Assembly: GCA_017387685.1 (NCBI GenBank)
Contig: JAFOEU010000029.1
Coordinates: 1-60,465 of the forward strand
Reading direction: 5' to 3'
Source: Clostridia bacterium
GTDB taxonomy: Bacteria > Bacillota > Clostridia > Oscillospirales > CAG-272
DNA: 60,465 nucleotides
The notes under the pieces are model-generated. The model worked only from the letters and a program-made list of their open reading frames with translations, was not told the origin of the DNA and made no database searches. A program made the translations under genes and the position numbers. Positions 38,261 through 47,462 of the stretch are shown piece after piece; position 1 is the first letter of the stretch; every line of letters begins with the position of its first letter.

Positions 38261-38986
38261 ATGAATATTATGATATTAGCGCGCATCCGTATGGCGATCG
38301 CGCGTATCCATTCAAAGCTTGGCTTGACAAACGATGGGATATATTACGTCAACGGCCCCGACACGCTCCCGCCGCCTCTTGAGGCTGATGAGGAAAACAA
38401 AGCGATCGCGGAGCTTGAATCATCCCCCAATAACACTGAAATACGCGGACTTTTGATCGAACGAAATCTTCGTCTTGTGGTTTATATAGCACGAAGATTT
38501 GAAAGCACGGGAATAGGAATCGAGGACCTCGTTTCGATAGGCACGATCGGTCTGATAAAGGCGATAGGAAGCTTTCGCTCCGACAAGGGAATAAAGCTCG
38601 CGACCTACGCCTCGCGCTGTATCGAAAACGAGATACTTATGTATATCCGCAAGCACAGCCAGACACGCTGCGAGGTCTCGCTCGACGAGCCTCTGAACGT
38701 CGATTGGGACGGCAACGAGCTTCTGCTTTCCGATGTGCTCGATTCGGGCGAGAGTGTTTGCGACGATTTTGCGGCACGCGAGGAAAGGATGCTCGTGCGC
38801 CGTGCAGTTGCGGCTCTTGAGCCTCGCGAAAGGCAGATCATCGAGCTTCGCTACGGGCTTACGGGTAAACCCGAAATGACTCAAAAGGAGGTCGCAGACC
38901 TGCTCCGGATCTCCCAATCATACATATCAAGACTTGAAAAACGCATTATAGAGGGTCTTCGGCGAGAAATGTCGGGAAAAATCTAA
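38261..38986 (+). CDS. sigE: RNA polymerase sporulation sigma factor SigE
   Basis: Mother-cell sigma factor, 241 aa. The N-terminal pro-peptide ([17 protein letters not shown]..., about 1-30) should be removed by SpoIIGA. Then come region 2 ([35 protein letters not shown]), the -10 helix ([19 protein letters not shown]) and region 4 with the helix-turn-helix [24 protein letters not shown]. sigG, often the next gene, is absent here; rpmE follows. Confidence 0.96.
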   Translation: MNIMILARIRMAIARIHSKLGLTNDGIYYVNGPDTLPPPLEADEENKAIAELESSPNNTEIRGLLIERNLRLVVYIARRFESTGIGIEDLVSIGTIGLIKAIGSFRSDKGIKLATYASRCIENEILMYIRKHSQTRCEVSLDEPLNVDWDGNELLLSDVLDSGESVCDDFAAREERMLVRRAVAALEPRERQIIELRYGLTGKPEMTQKEVADLLRISQSYISRLEKRIIEGLRREMSGKI

Positions 38987-39015
38987 AAATATTTTGAGAA
39001 ATTTTCAAAAAGGTA

Positions 39016-39044
39016 TTGCAAATTTGATTAAAATGTGATATAAT
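39016..39044 (+). promoter_or_regulatory. promoter of rpmE
   Basis: TTGCAA 39016-39021 and TATAAT 39039-39044, spacer 17 bp, with TGTGA before the -10. A small leader hairpin GACGG 39065-39069/CCGTC 39076-39080 follows. Confidence 0.8.
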
Positions 39045-39109
39045 TTTACGGTAATTGCAATACCGACGGCAAAATCCGTCAGAATAATGCTAAAAGTGAG
39101 GTGTTTATT

Positions 39110-39322
39110 GTGAAGCAGGGACTCCATCCCAAGTATGAAGAGGTAACCATCAAGTGCGCTTGCGGCGAGACCGTAACCACTCGTTCCACCAACCCTAAGG
39201 GCGGCAACGAGATCAGAGTTGAAATTTGCTCGAAGTGCCATCCCTTCTTTACCGGCAAGCAGAAGTTTGTTGATGCCGGCGGACGTGTTGACAAGTTCAA
39301 CAAGAGACTCCAGGGCAAATAA
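39110..39322 (+). CDS. rpmE: 50S ribosomal protein L31 (zinc-binding form)
   Basis: A 70-aa L31 of the Cys-containing type: [20 protein letters not shown] and CSKCHPF supply the zinc ligands, and the end is [14 protein letters not shown]. The start is GTG 39110, 6 nt after AGTGAGGTG; a GTG at 39101 would overlap the ribosome site. Cys-type L31 is used when zinc is sufficient. Confidence 0.95.
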   Translation: MKQGLHPKYEEVTIKCACGETVTTRSTNPKGGNEIRVEICSKCHPFFTGKQKFVDAGGRVDKFNKRLQGK

Positions 39323-39408
39323 TTTGTCAAGAACAGTGGGCGAGATTTGCGCGAATGCGTATACTTGCCCATTTTTCTTTTATACTATCCTCACAGAGGT
39401 GAATTTTT

Positions 39409-40704
39409 ATGGAACTTAAAATAACTGATAAAATAATCGCAGGCAGAGCGGTGCTCGTCGGCGTTGATTCCTTCGGAATGGCAGACGGTGAATGCGAGAT
39501 TTCGCTTGCCGAACTTCGCAGACTCCTTGATACCGCCGGTGGCGAGACGGTCGCGACGCTCGTTCAGACCCGCTCAAATCCCGACGTCCGCACCTATATC
39601 GGTTCGGGCAAGCTTCTCGAGCTTGCCGAGCTTTGCAAGAATAACGAGGTCGATATAGCGGTATTCGACTGCGAGCTCACTCCCTCGCAGATCAGAAACA
39701 TCGAGGACGAGCTCGACGGCGTGCGCGTCATCGACCGCTCGATGCTGATCCTTGATATCTTCGCCCTCCACGCGGCAACCGCCGAGGGTAAGCTTCAGGT
39801 CGAGCTTGCACAGCTCAAATATACCGCCCCCCGACTCATCGGTAAGGGCACACAGCTCTCGCGTCTAGGAGGCGGTATCGGTACTCGCGGTCCCGGTGAG
39901 ACCAAGCTTGAATCCGACCGCCGTCATATCAAACGCCGCGCCGCGGCTCTTGAAGCCGAGCTGCGCGAGCTTGAAACGCAGAGAAAAACTCTCCGTTCTG
40001 CGCGCGATAGGAGCGGAGTTCCGAAGGTAGCGATCGTCGGTTATACCAATGCAGGCAAATCGACTCTGCTTAATGCTCTCACGGGCGCGGGCATCCTCGC
40101 GGAGGACAAGCTTTTTGCAACCCTCGACCCGACTACGAGAAAATTCTCGCTTCCTTCGGGTGAATCGGTGCTTCTTACCGACACCGTAGGCTTCATTCGC
40201 CGTCTCCCTCACCATCTCATCAAGGCTTTCCGTTCAACCCTCGACGAAGCGGCTTGTGCTGATATCCTAATGATAATCGTCGATGCATCCGACCCCGAGC
40301 ATCCCGCACAGCTCGAGGTGACCGAAAACCTTCTCGCAGAGCTTGGTGCGGGCGGCAAACCCTGTCTTATAGTTTATAATAAATGCGATCTTCCCGCGCG
40401 CGACGAAATCCCGCTCCCCGCGATGGAGTCCTCGGACGGGCAGAGAAGAACAGTATTCATTTCCGCTCTCACGGGTAAAGGACTCGACCGACTCGGCGAA
40501 CAGCTTGAATCTCTCGTTAACGCGGGAAAAAAGCGCGTGAAGTTTATTATTCCCAATGCCGAAGCCGGAGCACTCAATACTCTTTATAAAAATGCTTCCG
40601 TCGAGGACGTGGATTATGGTGCCGAGAATATCACCGTTATTGCTACTGTCGATTCTAAGATCCGCGGTATGCTCTCCGCTTACGACGGGGGTGAGGTGCG
40701 TTGA
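39409..40704 (+). CDS. hflX: ribosome-associated GTPase HflX
   Basis: HflX splits stalled 70S ribosomes after stress. The 431-aa protein has the N-terminal HflX domain (about 25-190) with TRSNPDVRTYIGSGKL, LAQLKYTAPRL and the Gly-rich LGGGIGTRGPGETKLE loop. A coiled segment follows, then the G domain: VGYTNAGKSTLLN (G1), FATLDPTTRKF (G2), LTDTVGFIRRLPH (G3) and YNKCDL (G4). Its stop overlaps the start of yigZ as TTGA. Confidence 0.97.
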   Translation: MELKITDKIIAGRAVLVGVDSFGMADGECEISLAELRRLLDTAGGETVATLVQTRSNPDVRTYIGSGKLLELAELCKNNEVDIAVFDCELTPSQIRNIEDELDGVRVIDRSMLILDIFALHAATAEGKLQVELAQLKYTAPRLIGKGTQLSRLGGGIGTRGPGETKLESDRRHIKRRAAALEAELRELETQRKTLRSARDRSGVPKVAIVGYTNAGKSTLLNALTGAGILAEDKLFATLDPTTRKFSLPSGESVLLTDTVGFIRRLPHHLIKAFRSTLDEAACADILMIIVDASDPEHPAQLEVTENLLAELGAGGKPCLIVYNKCDLPARDEIPLPAMESSDGQRRTVFISALTGKGLDRLGEQLESLVNAGKKRVKFIIPNAEAGALNTLYKNASVEDVDYGAENITVIATVDSKIRGMLSAYDGGEVR

Positions 40705-41333
40705 ATACCTACACCACACTCGCCAAGGAAGGGACTGCAACGCTCGTTGAAAAGCGTTCCGAATTCATAGGCTATGCAAAGCCCGTTGACAATGAGGAAG
40801 AAGCGGCGGCATTCGTAGCGAGCATCAAGAAAAAACACGCCGATGCCCGCCACAACGTCTTTGCATACGTTCTCCGCGGCGGTGCGATGAAACGCTATTC
40901 CGATGACGGAGAGCCGCAGGGAAGTGCAGGAATGCCCGTTCTTGACGTGCTCTGCAAAAACGGACTCGACGGCGCGGCGGTCGTCGTAACAAGATATTTT
41001 GGCGGTATTCTCCTCGGAACGGGAGGACTTGTCAGAGCTTATTCATCTGCTGCAAGTGCAGCAGTAGCAGATGCGGGGATCATTACTTATGTGGAAGTTA
41101 TTGTCCTTCAGATGAAATGCAGCTATAACGATCACGCCCGTGTTCAGAATGAATTCGCCCGCTACGGTATCGAGATCGAGGATACCGAATTTGCCGCTGA
41201 CGTTAAGCTGACGATGACTGCTCCGACCGAAACTGTTGAAGATTTCAAGATAAGAATGAGAGATCTTACCGCCGGACGCTCGATTCCGGTCGAAACAGGA
41301 CGCAAGCTTGCGCCTCCGAGGAAACTTTTTTGA
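40701..41333 (+). CDS. YigZ/IMPACT family protein
   Basis: A 210-aa protein: EKRSEFIGYAKPV, HADARHNVFAYVL, RYSDDGEPQGSAGMPVLDVL and VTRYFGGILLGTGGLVRAYS are the family signatures (about 17-115). A C-terminal ferredoxin-like DUF1949-type domain follows (about 135-205). Eukaryotic IMPACT regulates translation; the bacterial role is not settled. The start is TTG 40701, with GAGGTG just upstream, overlapping the hflX stop. Confidence 0.92.
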   Translation: MNTYTTLAKEGTATLVEKRSEFIGYAKPVDNEEEAAAFVASIKKKHADARHNVFAYVLRGGAMKRYSDDGEPQGSAGMPVLDVLCKNGLDGAAVVVTRYFGGILLGTGGLVRAYSSAASAAVADAGIITYVEVIVLQMKCSYNDHARVQNEFARYGIEIEDTEFAADVKLTMTAPTETVEDFKIRMRDLTAGRSIPVETGRKLAPPRKLF

Positions 41334-41354
41334 ATATTTCCATTAAAAAAATCG

Positions 41355-41403
41355 AAAAATCGCAAAAAAGTCTTTGTAAAAAAGAGTTTTTTGCGGTTTT
41401 TCT
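41355..41403 (+). terminator. terminator after yigZ, overlapping dnaG promoter
   Basis: AAAAATCGCAAAAAA 41355-41369 pairs with TTTTTTGCGGTTTTT 41387-41401 (one G-U pair). The downstream arm supplies both the U-tract and the -35 region of the following promoter. Confidence 0.7.
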
Positions 41404-41419
41404 GCGTATATTGTATTAT
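41391..41419 (+). promoter_or_regulatory. promoter of dnaG-rpoD
   Basis: TTGCGG 41391-41396 and TATTAT 41414-41419 with a 17 bp spacer, 30 bp before the dnaG start. Confidence 0.6.
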
Positions 41420-41448
41420 AGAGATTAATTCGCGAAAGGAGTGGTGAC

Positions 41449-43245
41449 TTGAAAATACCGAGAGAAGTCGTCGAGGAAATAATCCGACGCAACGATATAG
41501 AGCAGGTCATAGGCTCTTACGTGACCTTGAAGCCGGCGGGATCGAATATGGTCGGGCTTTGTCCCTTCCATAGTGAAAATTCTCCTTCGTTTACGGTATT
41601 CGGCTCGGACGATCATTTTTACTGCTTCGGTTGCGGAGCGGGCGGTGATGTTATCACCTTCACTATGAAGATGGAAAACGTCGACTATCCCACCGCTCTC
41701 GAAATGCTTGCCCGACGTGCGGGTATAGAGATTCCGCAGACAGCCGAGAGTGCATACGGCGATCGCGGTGTCAAGCGCGAACGCGTGCTTAAAATGAACG
41801 AAGCGGCGGCAAGATTTTTTCGTCACTGTTTGACAAAAGAGCCCTGCGGTGAGGAAGCAAGACAGTATTTTAAAAAAAGAGGCATTACTGATGGCACCTC
41901 CAAGCAGTTTTATCTCGGATATGCTCCCAACGATTTCGGAAAGCTGACGAATTATCTCAAGAGCCTCGGGTTCACCGAGGAAGAGATGATCGTGGGATTT
42001 CTCTGCGGCAAAAGCCAAAAAACGGGACGAGCCTATGACTATTTCCGAAACCGCGTTATCTTTCCCATAGTCGACACCTCGCGTAACATCGTAGCCTTCG
42101 GCGGCAGAGTTATGGACGACAGCAAGCCGAAGTACCTCAACTCCTCGGATACCCCCGCGTTCAAAAAGAGCAAGAATCTTTTTGCACTCAACTACGCCAA
42201 GGGCTTTTGCGCCGATCAGATCATCCTTTGCGAGGGCTATATGGACGTAATCGCACTCCATCAGGCGGGATTCCCGAATGCCGTTGCAACCCTCGGAACG
42301 GCAATAACCGAAGAACACGCGCGTATCATTTCAAGATACACCAAAAAGGTAATAATTTCATACGATTCGGACGAAGCGGGACAGAAAGCCGCAAACAAAG
42401 CGATGCTCTTGCTCGGCCGCGTCGGCGTTGAGGTCAGAGTGCTGAAAATGGAAGGTGCAAAGGACCCCGACGAGTTTATAAAAAAGAAGGGCGCAAATGC
42501 CTTCAAGGCTCTGCTCAGCGAGAGCCGCACGGGCTTTGAATATAAGCTTGAAGCCGTGCTCTCGAAGCACGATATCTCGCAAGTCGAGGAAAAGAGAAGG
42601 GCGGCTGAAGAGATTTCCGCGGTCATAGCAAATTATCATTCAACGGTCGAGCGCGAGCTTTACTCAAAGCGAGCAGGCGAGGCGCTCGGTATTTCCGCCG
42701 ATGCGATCGGCGCAGATGCCGAAAGGCTCAGAAAAAAGAAAATACGTGAAATATCTATAGAGCAGACACGCGAGGCGCACGCCACTCTTCATCAATATTC
42801 CAACAAGGTCAATCCCGATGCCGCAAAAAATCTTCGTGCGGCGTACGCGGAGGAAGCCCTGCTTGGTCTTATGATGATCTACCCCGAATACCGCGAGGAT
42901 ATCGAGCGTGGGCGAGTCGAGCTTTCGGAGTCAGACTTCTTTACAGCTTTCGGAAAGCGTGCGTTTACTGCGATAATGGAGCTGCATTCCTCCGGCGGAT
43001 TTGTTTACGCAATGCTCGGTGAATCCTTCAATCCCGACGAAATGTCGGCACTGCAGGATATGCAGGTTCGCCGCAGAAGCCTCACCGAAAACGGTCCCGA
43101 AATATTCAGATCGACGGCTGATATACTGAAAGCCGAGGCTCAGAAGCAAAGCGCCGAAGAAAGCGGCGGACTTTCGCTCGAGGAAAAGCTTGCATTAAAG
43201 CGTAAAAAACTCGAGGAAGCGCGCAAAAAGCGCGGTGAAAATTAA
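41449..43245 (+). CDS. dnaG: DNA primase
   Basis: DnaG makes RNA primers for replication. The 598-aa protein starts with the CHC2 zinc finger (CPFHSENSPSF...YCFGCGAGGDV, about 38-66). The RNA-polymerase core follows, with FGGRVMDDSKPKYLNSSDT and the TOPRIM acidic motifs LCEGYMDVIAL (about 262) and IISYDSDEAGQKAA. The C-terminal helicase-binding region runs from ~445 to the end. The start is TTG 41449 after AAAGGAG. rpoD follows after 48 bp. Confidence 0.97.
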   Translation: MKIPREVVEEIIRRNDIEQVIGSYVTLKPAGSNMVGLCPFHSENSPSFTVFGSDDHFYCFGCGAGGDVITFTMKMENVDYPTALEMLARRAGIEIPQTAESAYGDRGVKRERVLKMNEAAARFFRHCLTKEPCGEEARQYFKKRGITDGTSKQFYLGYAPNDFGKLTNYLKSLGFTEEEMIVGFLCGKSQKTGRAYDYFRNRVIFPIVDTSRNIVAFGGRVMDDSKPKYLNSSDTPAFKKSKNLFALNYAKGFCADQIILCEGYMDVIALHQAGFPNAVATLGTAITEEHARIISRYTKKVIISYDSDEAGQKAANKAMLLLGRVGVEVRVLKMEGAKDPDEFIKKKGANAFKALLSESRTGFEYKLEAVLSKHDISQVEEKRRAAEEISAVIANYHSTVERELYSKRAGEALGISADAIGADAERLRKKKIREISIEQTREAHATLHQYSNKVNPDAAKNLRAAYAEEALLGLMMIYPEYREDIERGRVELSESDFFTAFGKRAFTAIMELHSSGGFVYAMLGESFNPDEMSALQDMQVRRRSLTENGPEIFRSTADILKAEAQKQSAEESGGLSLEEKLALKRKKLEEARKKRGEN

Positions 43246-43293
43246 TCAGGAAATTCAAATTGTGTATTTTAAATACATAGGAAAGGATAAAAA

Positions 43294-44394
43294 ATGATTC
43301 AAAGTGATAAGAAATCCGGCGTAAGTGATTTTATGGAACCCACCGATACCGGTACTATCGACTACAAGGACGTACTTGACGGTATGAACGACGTTGACAA
43401 TATCGACGAGATATTTGATGACGATGCCGATACCGAGCTTCTCCTTGCCGACGAAATGCCCGACGGCGAAATGGACAAGATCGAGAGCGAGGTCGAAAAA
43501 TTCGCTGACAGCGAGGCGATGGAGCGCTTGCTTGAGCAGGAGGGACTTGCTATCGATGACCCCGTCCGTATGTACCTCAAGGAGATCGGACGCGTCGAGC
43601 TTCTTTCTCAGCAGGAGGAGCTTGAGCTCGCAAAGGTAATGTATGACGAATCTCTCCCCGATGACGTCAGAAAGAGAGCGAAGGACAGACTCGTTGAGGC
43701 TAACCTCCGACTCGTTGTAAGCATCGCAAAGAGATACGTAGGCAAGGGAATGTTCTTCCTCGACCTCATTCAGGAGGGCAACCTCGGTCTTATTAAGGCT
43801 GTTGATAAGTTTGATTACGAGAAGGGCTTCAAGTTCTCGACCTACGCTACCTGGTGGATCCGTCAGGCGATCAACCGCGCTATCGCAGATCAGGCAAGAA
43901 CTATCAGAATTCCCGTTCACATGGTTGAGACCATTCATAAGGTCTCCCGCTATCAGCGTCAGCTCCTTCAGGAATACGGACGCGAGCCTACCGTGGACGA
44001 GCTCGGCGAAAAGATGGGCATGAGCTCGGATAAGGTCCGCGAGATCCTCAAGATCGCGCAGGAGCCCGTTTCCCTTGAAACTCCTATCGGTGAAGAGGAA
44101 GATAGCCATCTCGGCGACTTCATTCCCGATGACGAAACTCCCACTCCCGCAGATGCAGCATCCGCAACTATGCGCCGCGAGGTCATCGAGCGTCAGCTTC
44201 GAACCCTCACTCCCAGAGAGGAGCACGTTATCAAGCTTCGCTTCGGTCTTTACGACGGAAGATGCCGTACACTTGAGGAAGTAGGTCAGGAATTCAAGAT
44301 CACCCGTGAGAGAATCAGACAGATCGAGGCAAAAGCGCTCAGAAAGCTCCGTCACCCGAGCCGTGCACGTCACCTCAAGGGCTTTATGGAATAA
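43294..44394 (+). CDS. rpoD: primary sigma factor RpoD/SigA
   Basis: The housekeeping sigma factor, 366 aa. An acidic region 1.1 comes first (to ~85), then region 1.2 ([18 protein letters not shown]). Region 2 ([27 protein letters not shown]) includes the -10 recognition helix [14 protein letters not shown]. Region 3 ([24 protein letters not shown]) is followed by region 4 (LREEHVI-like text, [31 protein letters not shown]), which reads the -35. It fits the TTGACA/TATAAT promoters in this window. dnaG-rpoD is the core of the macromolecular synthesis operon. Confidence 0.98.
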   Translation: MIQSDKKSGVSDFMEPTDTGTIDYKDVLDGMNDVDNIDEIFDDDADTELLLADEMPDGEMDKIESEVEKFADSEAMERLLEQEGLAIDDPVRMYLKEIGRVELLSQQEELELAKVMYDESLPDDVRKRAKDRLVEANLRLVVSIAKRYVGKGMFFLDLIQEGNLGLIKAVDKFDYEKGFKFSTYATWWIRQAINRAIADQARTIRIPVHMVETIHKVSRYQRQLLQEYGREPTVDELGEKMGMSSDKVREILKIAQEPVSLETPIGEEEDSHLGDFIPDDETPTPADAASATMRREVIERQLRTLTPREEHVIKLRFGLYDGRCRTLEEVGQEFKITRERIRQIEAKALRKLRHPSRARHLKGFME

Positions 44395-44690
44395 TTCCTT
44401 GTGATTTCGACGGTATTCAAAATATGTTACTATGCAATAGTAACAAATTATTTTGCTCAATATCGTTAAAACGCACAAAAACTTCGACATATTTGTCAAA
44501 CCGCTATGCTCGGTTTTGTTGATATTGCTTCATAAACTCCGTCCATAGCGAAAATTGCAAGGAAGTGTTAGTCATTCGTTCAAAATTTTGACTTGACTTT
44601 TTGGCGATTTTGTAGTAGAATATATAATAACATTATCTGCGTACTGACCGCAGTGCGCAATTTCCACATTTCCTAAGGAGGAAAACCTAA
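44395..44690. other. intergenic region rpoD to solute-binding protein
   Basis: No coding frame supported. It holds one hairpin, TGTTACTAT 44425-44433 with ATAGTAACA 44437-44445 (loop GCA), without a proper U-tract. A promoter with TTGACT 44593-44598 and TAGAAT 44616-44621 (17 bp) precedes the solute-binding lipoprotein gene; TATAAT at 44623-44628 is an alternative -10. Confidence 0.6.
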
Positions 44691-46565
44691 ATGAACAAGA
44701 GAATTATTAGCTTGATTCTTGCATTCCTGATGCTCTCGACCTTCCTTTTCACCGGTTGTGATGCTCTTATGGGCGGTGAGGAGACAAATATCGGCGACGA
44801 TATGATTGACGAAGCATCCAACTCCGCGATGACCCTTTCTATGTTCGTCGTTTGCGAAAAAGAGGTGTCCGAGGAGACCGCAAGACTTGTTGAAAACGCA
44901 TTCAACAATATTACCAAGGCTAACTTTAAGACCCAGGTAAAGCTTCACTTCGCTACATACGATAACTATTATCAGATGATCGAAGAGCGCATCAAGAGCA
45001 ACGAAGAGTATGCGCTTCTTGAAAAAGAGGCTGCAAGCGCACTCAAGGCTGCAAGAAAGGCAGCTAAGGCAGAGGGCGTTGTAACTGACGACGCTTGGTT
45101 TGATGCTTTCTATGAGGAGCATCCCGACTACGCTCAGTTCCGCGAGACCGAGGAGCTTACCGGTGAAGATACCACCGCAGAGCAGACCGAGCTCGTAACC
45201 ATCGCAGGTATCGACAACAGCTACACTCTCAGCCAGGTTAAGTACCCCGATGAGAAGCCTGCTCAGATCGATATCCTTTGGATCGACAGCTATGAAAGAT
45301 ATCTTGAGTACATCGAGAGAGAAATGATCGAGCGTCTCGATCCCGAACTCAGCGGCGCATCCAAGAAGCTTAACGAGTACATCAACAACGAGCTTCTTCT
45401 TTGGGCAAAGTGGTCCACCAGCGGTACCTACGGTATCCCGAACAACGTAATTATCGGCGAATACACTTACCTCCTTGTTAATAAGGAGCTTGCAAAGAAG
45501 TACAGCTACAACCCCGAAGAGCTCGACACTCTCGCAAAGTGCTCTGACTTCCTTGCTGACGTTGCAGCTTACGAGCCCGGCGTAGCGCCCATCCTTGGCG
45601 ATATCTACACCACCGGTACATACTATTGGAACATCGATACTGCGACCGGTAAGATCAATTCCAATAAGTTCAACCTTCTCGCAAGTACTATGACCAACCG
45701 TACTCACGATCCGTCGATCGACACCAATGTTACTCTTGCTTGTAATAATGTATTCAAGAATGTAGAGTTCACCGATCAGCTCAAGTGCATTCAGGCATAT
45801 AAGGACGCAGGTTACGTAGTTGCTGAGTCTCAGAATCCTGCAAACTACGCAATTCGTATGATCAAGGGCGGCGCAGATCTCGCTGCTGTTTACGGTGAGG
45901 ATTATTCCCTCAACGTTCTTGAGTATCCCAGAGCAGGCTACGACGAAGTATTCAACAACATGCTTGCTGTTTCCACCTATACTCGCAGCCTTGCAAGAAG
46001 TATGCAGATCATCACTTATCTTAACACCAATAGCGACCTCCGTAACATTCTTCAGTACGGTGTAGAGGGTGTTCATTACAAGATCGATGATGATTCAGGC
46101 AAGCTCGTTCGTCTCAACCAGGATTATATGATGAAGCTTGAGACTACCGGTAACGTATTCATGGCTTATCCCGAAGAGGATATGCCTCTTGATGCGTGGG
46201 ATTGGGGTAAGAAGCAGAACCTTGACGTTAAGCCCTACCTCTCGATGGGATTTGATTTTGCTAATCGCGTAGTTGTTCCCGAGGGCGAGGATCCTGCAAG
46301 CTATTGGACTCTCAACATTGATAACATCACCAAGGTCAACGATCTTTCTGCAGACGTTGAGAAGCAGATCACTGCAGTAAAGAACCTTGCTGAGCTTGAG
46401 GAGCTCATTACCAAGTGGGCAGCTCTTGAGGATACCAACTCCTTCCTTAAGGTAGAAAAGTCTCCCGCAGAGCCTAAAGAGGGAAGCACAGATGTTCCCG
46501 GATTCTTCTACTACTATTCTCAGTGGGTACAGGATACCGGACTCTACGTTCCCAAGGAAGAGTAA
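44691..46565 (+). CDS. extracellular solute-binding lipoprotein (ABC type)
   Basis: A 624-aa protein with a lipoprotein signal: basic MNKR, a hydrophobic stretch and lipobox LFTGC with Cys23. The mature part has the look of a sugar-type family 1 binding protein: DILWIDSYERYLEYIE, GTYGIPNNVIIGEYTYLLVNKELAKKY and IKGGADLAAVYGEDYSLNVLEYPRA. It is longer than usual (about 400-550 aa), with an insertion rich in A/K/E around 95-130. No permease or ATPase genes lie beside it, so the partner transporter must be elsewhere. The ligand is unknown. Confidence 0.82.
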   Translation: MNKRIISLILAFLMLSTFLFTGCDALMGGEETNIGDDMIDEASNSAMTLSMFVVCEKEVSEETARLVENAFNNITKANFKTQVKLHFATYDNYYQMIEERIKSNEEYALLEKEAASALKAARKAAKAEGVVTDDAWFDAFYEEHPDYAQFRETEELTGEDTTAEQTELVTIAGIDNSYTLSQVKYPDEKPAQIDILWIDSYERYLEYIEREMIERLDPELSGASKKLNEYINNELLLWAKWSTSGTYGIPNNVIIGEYTYLLVNKELAKKYSYNPEELDTLAKCSDFLADVAAYEPGVAPILGDIYTTGTYYWNIDTATGKINSNKFNLLASTMTNRTHDPSIDTNVTLACNNVFKNVEFTDQLKCIQAYKDAGYVVAESQNPANYAIRMIKGGADLAAVYGEDYSLNVLEYPRAGYDEVFNNMLAVSTYTRSLARSMQIITYLNTNSDLRNILQYGVEGVHYKIDDDSGKLVRLNQDYMMKLETTGNVFMAYPEEDMPLDAWDWGKKQNLDVKPYLSMGFDFANRVVVPEGEDPASYWTLNIDNITKVNDLSADVEKQITAVKNLAELEELITKWAALEDTNSFLKVEKSPAEPKEGSTDVPGFFYYYSQWVQDTGLYVPKEE

Positions 46566-46583
46566 TTCCAAATTTAATATAAT

Positions 46584-46614
46584 AAGAAAAAGGCTGATTT
46601 TCAGCCTTTTTCTT
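46584..46614 (+). terminator. terminator after solute-binding protein
   Basis: AAGAAAAAGGCTGA 46584-46597 and TCAGCCTTTTTCTT 46601-46614 form a perfect 14-bp stem with loop TTT. Confidence 0.92.
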
Positions 46615-46623
46615 CGCTTTTGG

Positions 46624-46652
46624 TTGACTTTTCCTTCATTTTGTGGTATCAT
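46624..46652 (+). promoter_or_regulatory. promoter of SGNH hydrolase 1
   Basis: TTGACT 46624-46629 and TATCAT 46647-46652, spacer 17 bp, with TGTGG before the -10. The same arrangement precedes the paralogue at 54466. Confidence 0.8.
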
Positions 46653-46682
46653 TATGACATCACAAATCGGAGGACTTCTTTT

Positions 46683-47357
46683 ATGAATATTAAAGGCTTC
46701 AAAGTAAATTTTCTCGGTGACAGCATCACCGAGGGCGTTGGTGTTGTTGACAGAGCCAACTGCAGATACGATAAGCGTCTTGAGAAGATGTGCGAACTTT
46801 CAAAGACCAATAACTACGGCATCGGCGGTACCCGTCTTGCTCATCAGCAGAACGCAAGCGAAAAGCCCCGCCACGACCTCTGCTTCTGCGGACGCGTTTA
46901 CAATATGGATAAGACCGCTGATATGGTCGTTGTTTACGGCGGTGTAAACGATTATATCCACGGCGACGCTCCCTTCGGAGAGATCGGCGACAAGACCCCC
47001 GCGACCTTCTGCGGCGGCGTTTACTTCCTTATGAACTTCCTGCGCGAGAATTACGCGGGCAAGCCCGTTGTCTTTATGACACCCGCGCGTTGCTGCTACG
47101 GTAACGTAGACGACCTCGCTCCCTCGCCCAGATCTAACAAGCGTCCCGACGCTAAGGCTCTCATCGCTTACGTTGAGGTCATCGAGGAGACGGCAAAGCA
47201 GTTTGGCATCCCCGTTCTTAACCTCTATCACAAGCTCGGACTCGACCCCCACGATCCCGAAATCGCGGCAAAGTACACTTCCGACGGACTTCACTTCAAC
47301 GACGCAGGTCACGAATTCATCGCGACCAGACTTAAGGACTTCATCGAAAGTCTGTAA
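46683..47357 (+). CDS. SGNH/GDSL-type hydrolase, copy 1
   Basis: A 224-aa cytoplasmic-looking esterase (no signal peptide). The nucleophile is Ser14 in NFLGDSITEG (block I). NNYGIGG gives block II, VYGGVNDY block III (Asn), and SDGLHFNDAGH the Asp-His pair (block V). This fold includes carbohydrate acetylesterases and lipases; the substrate is unknown. It is ~79% identical to the protein at 54466-55140 by eye (46 differences in 224). The two copies bracket the XRE/GNAT gene array. Confidence 0.9.
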   Translation: MNIKGFKVNFLGDSITEGVGVVDRANCRYDKRLEKMCELSKTNNYGIGGTRLAHQQNASEKPRHDLCFCGRVYNMDKTADMVVVYGGVNDYIHGDAPFGEIGDKTPATFCGGVYFLMNFLRENYAGKPVVFMTPARCCYGNVDDLAPSPRSNKRPDAKALIAYVEVIEETAKQFGIPVLNLYHKLGLDPHDPEIAAKYTSDGLHFNDAGHEFIATRLKDFIESL

Positions 47358-47363
47358 TCAAAG

Positions 47364-47394
47364 AAGCACTCAACGCTCCGTTGAGTGCTTTTTT
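47364..47394 (+). terminator. terminator after SGNH hydrolase 1
   Basis: AAGCACTCAACG 47364-47375 and CGTTGAGTGCTT 47379-47390 form a 12-bp perfect stem with loop CTC, then TTTT. Confidence 0.93.
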
Positions 47395-47406
47395 CAATTT
47401 ATTTTA

Positions 47407-47435
47407 TTTACATTCTGCTCTCTTTGTGATATAAT
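47407..47435 (+). promoter_or_regulatory. promoter of XRE-TPR gene A
   Basis: TTTACA 47407-47412 and TATAAT 47430-47435, spacer 17 bp, TGTGA before the -10. Confidence 0.75.
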
Positions 47436-47462
47436 GTAATCAAGACGATTTGGAGGTGTGAA

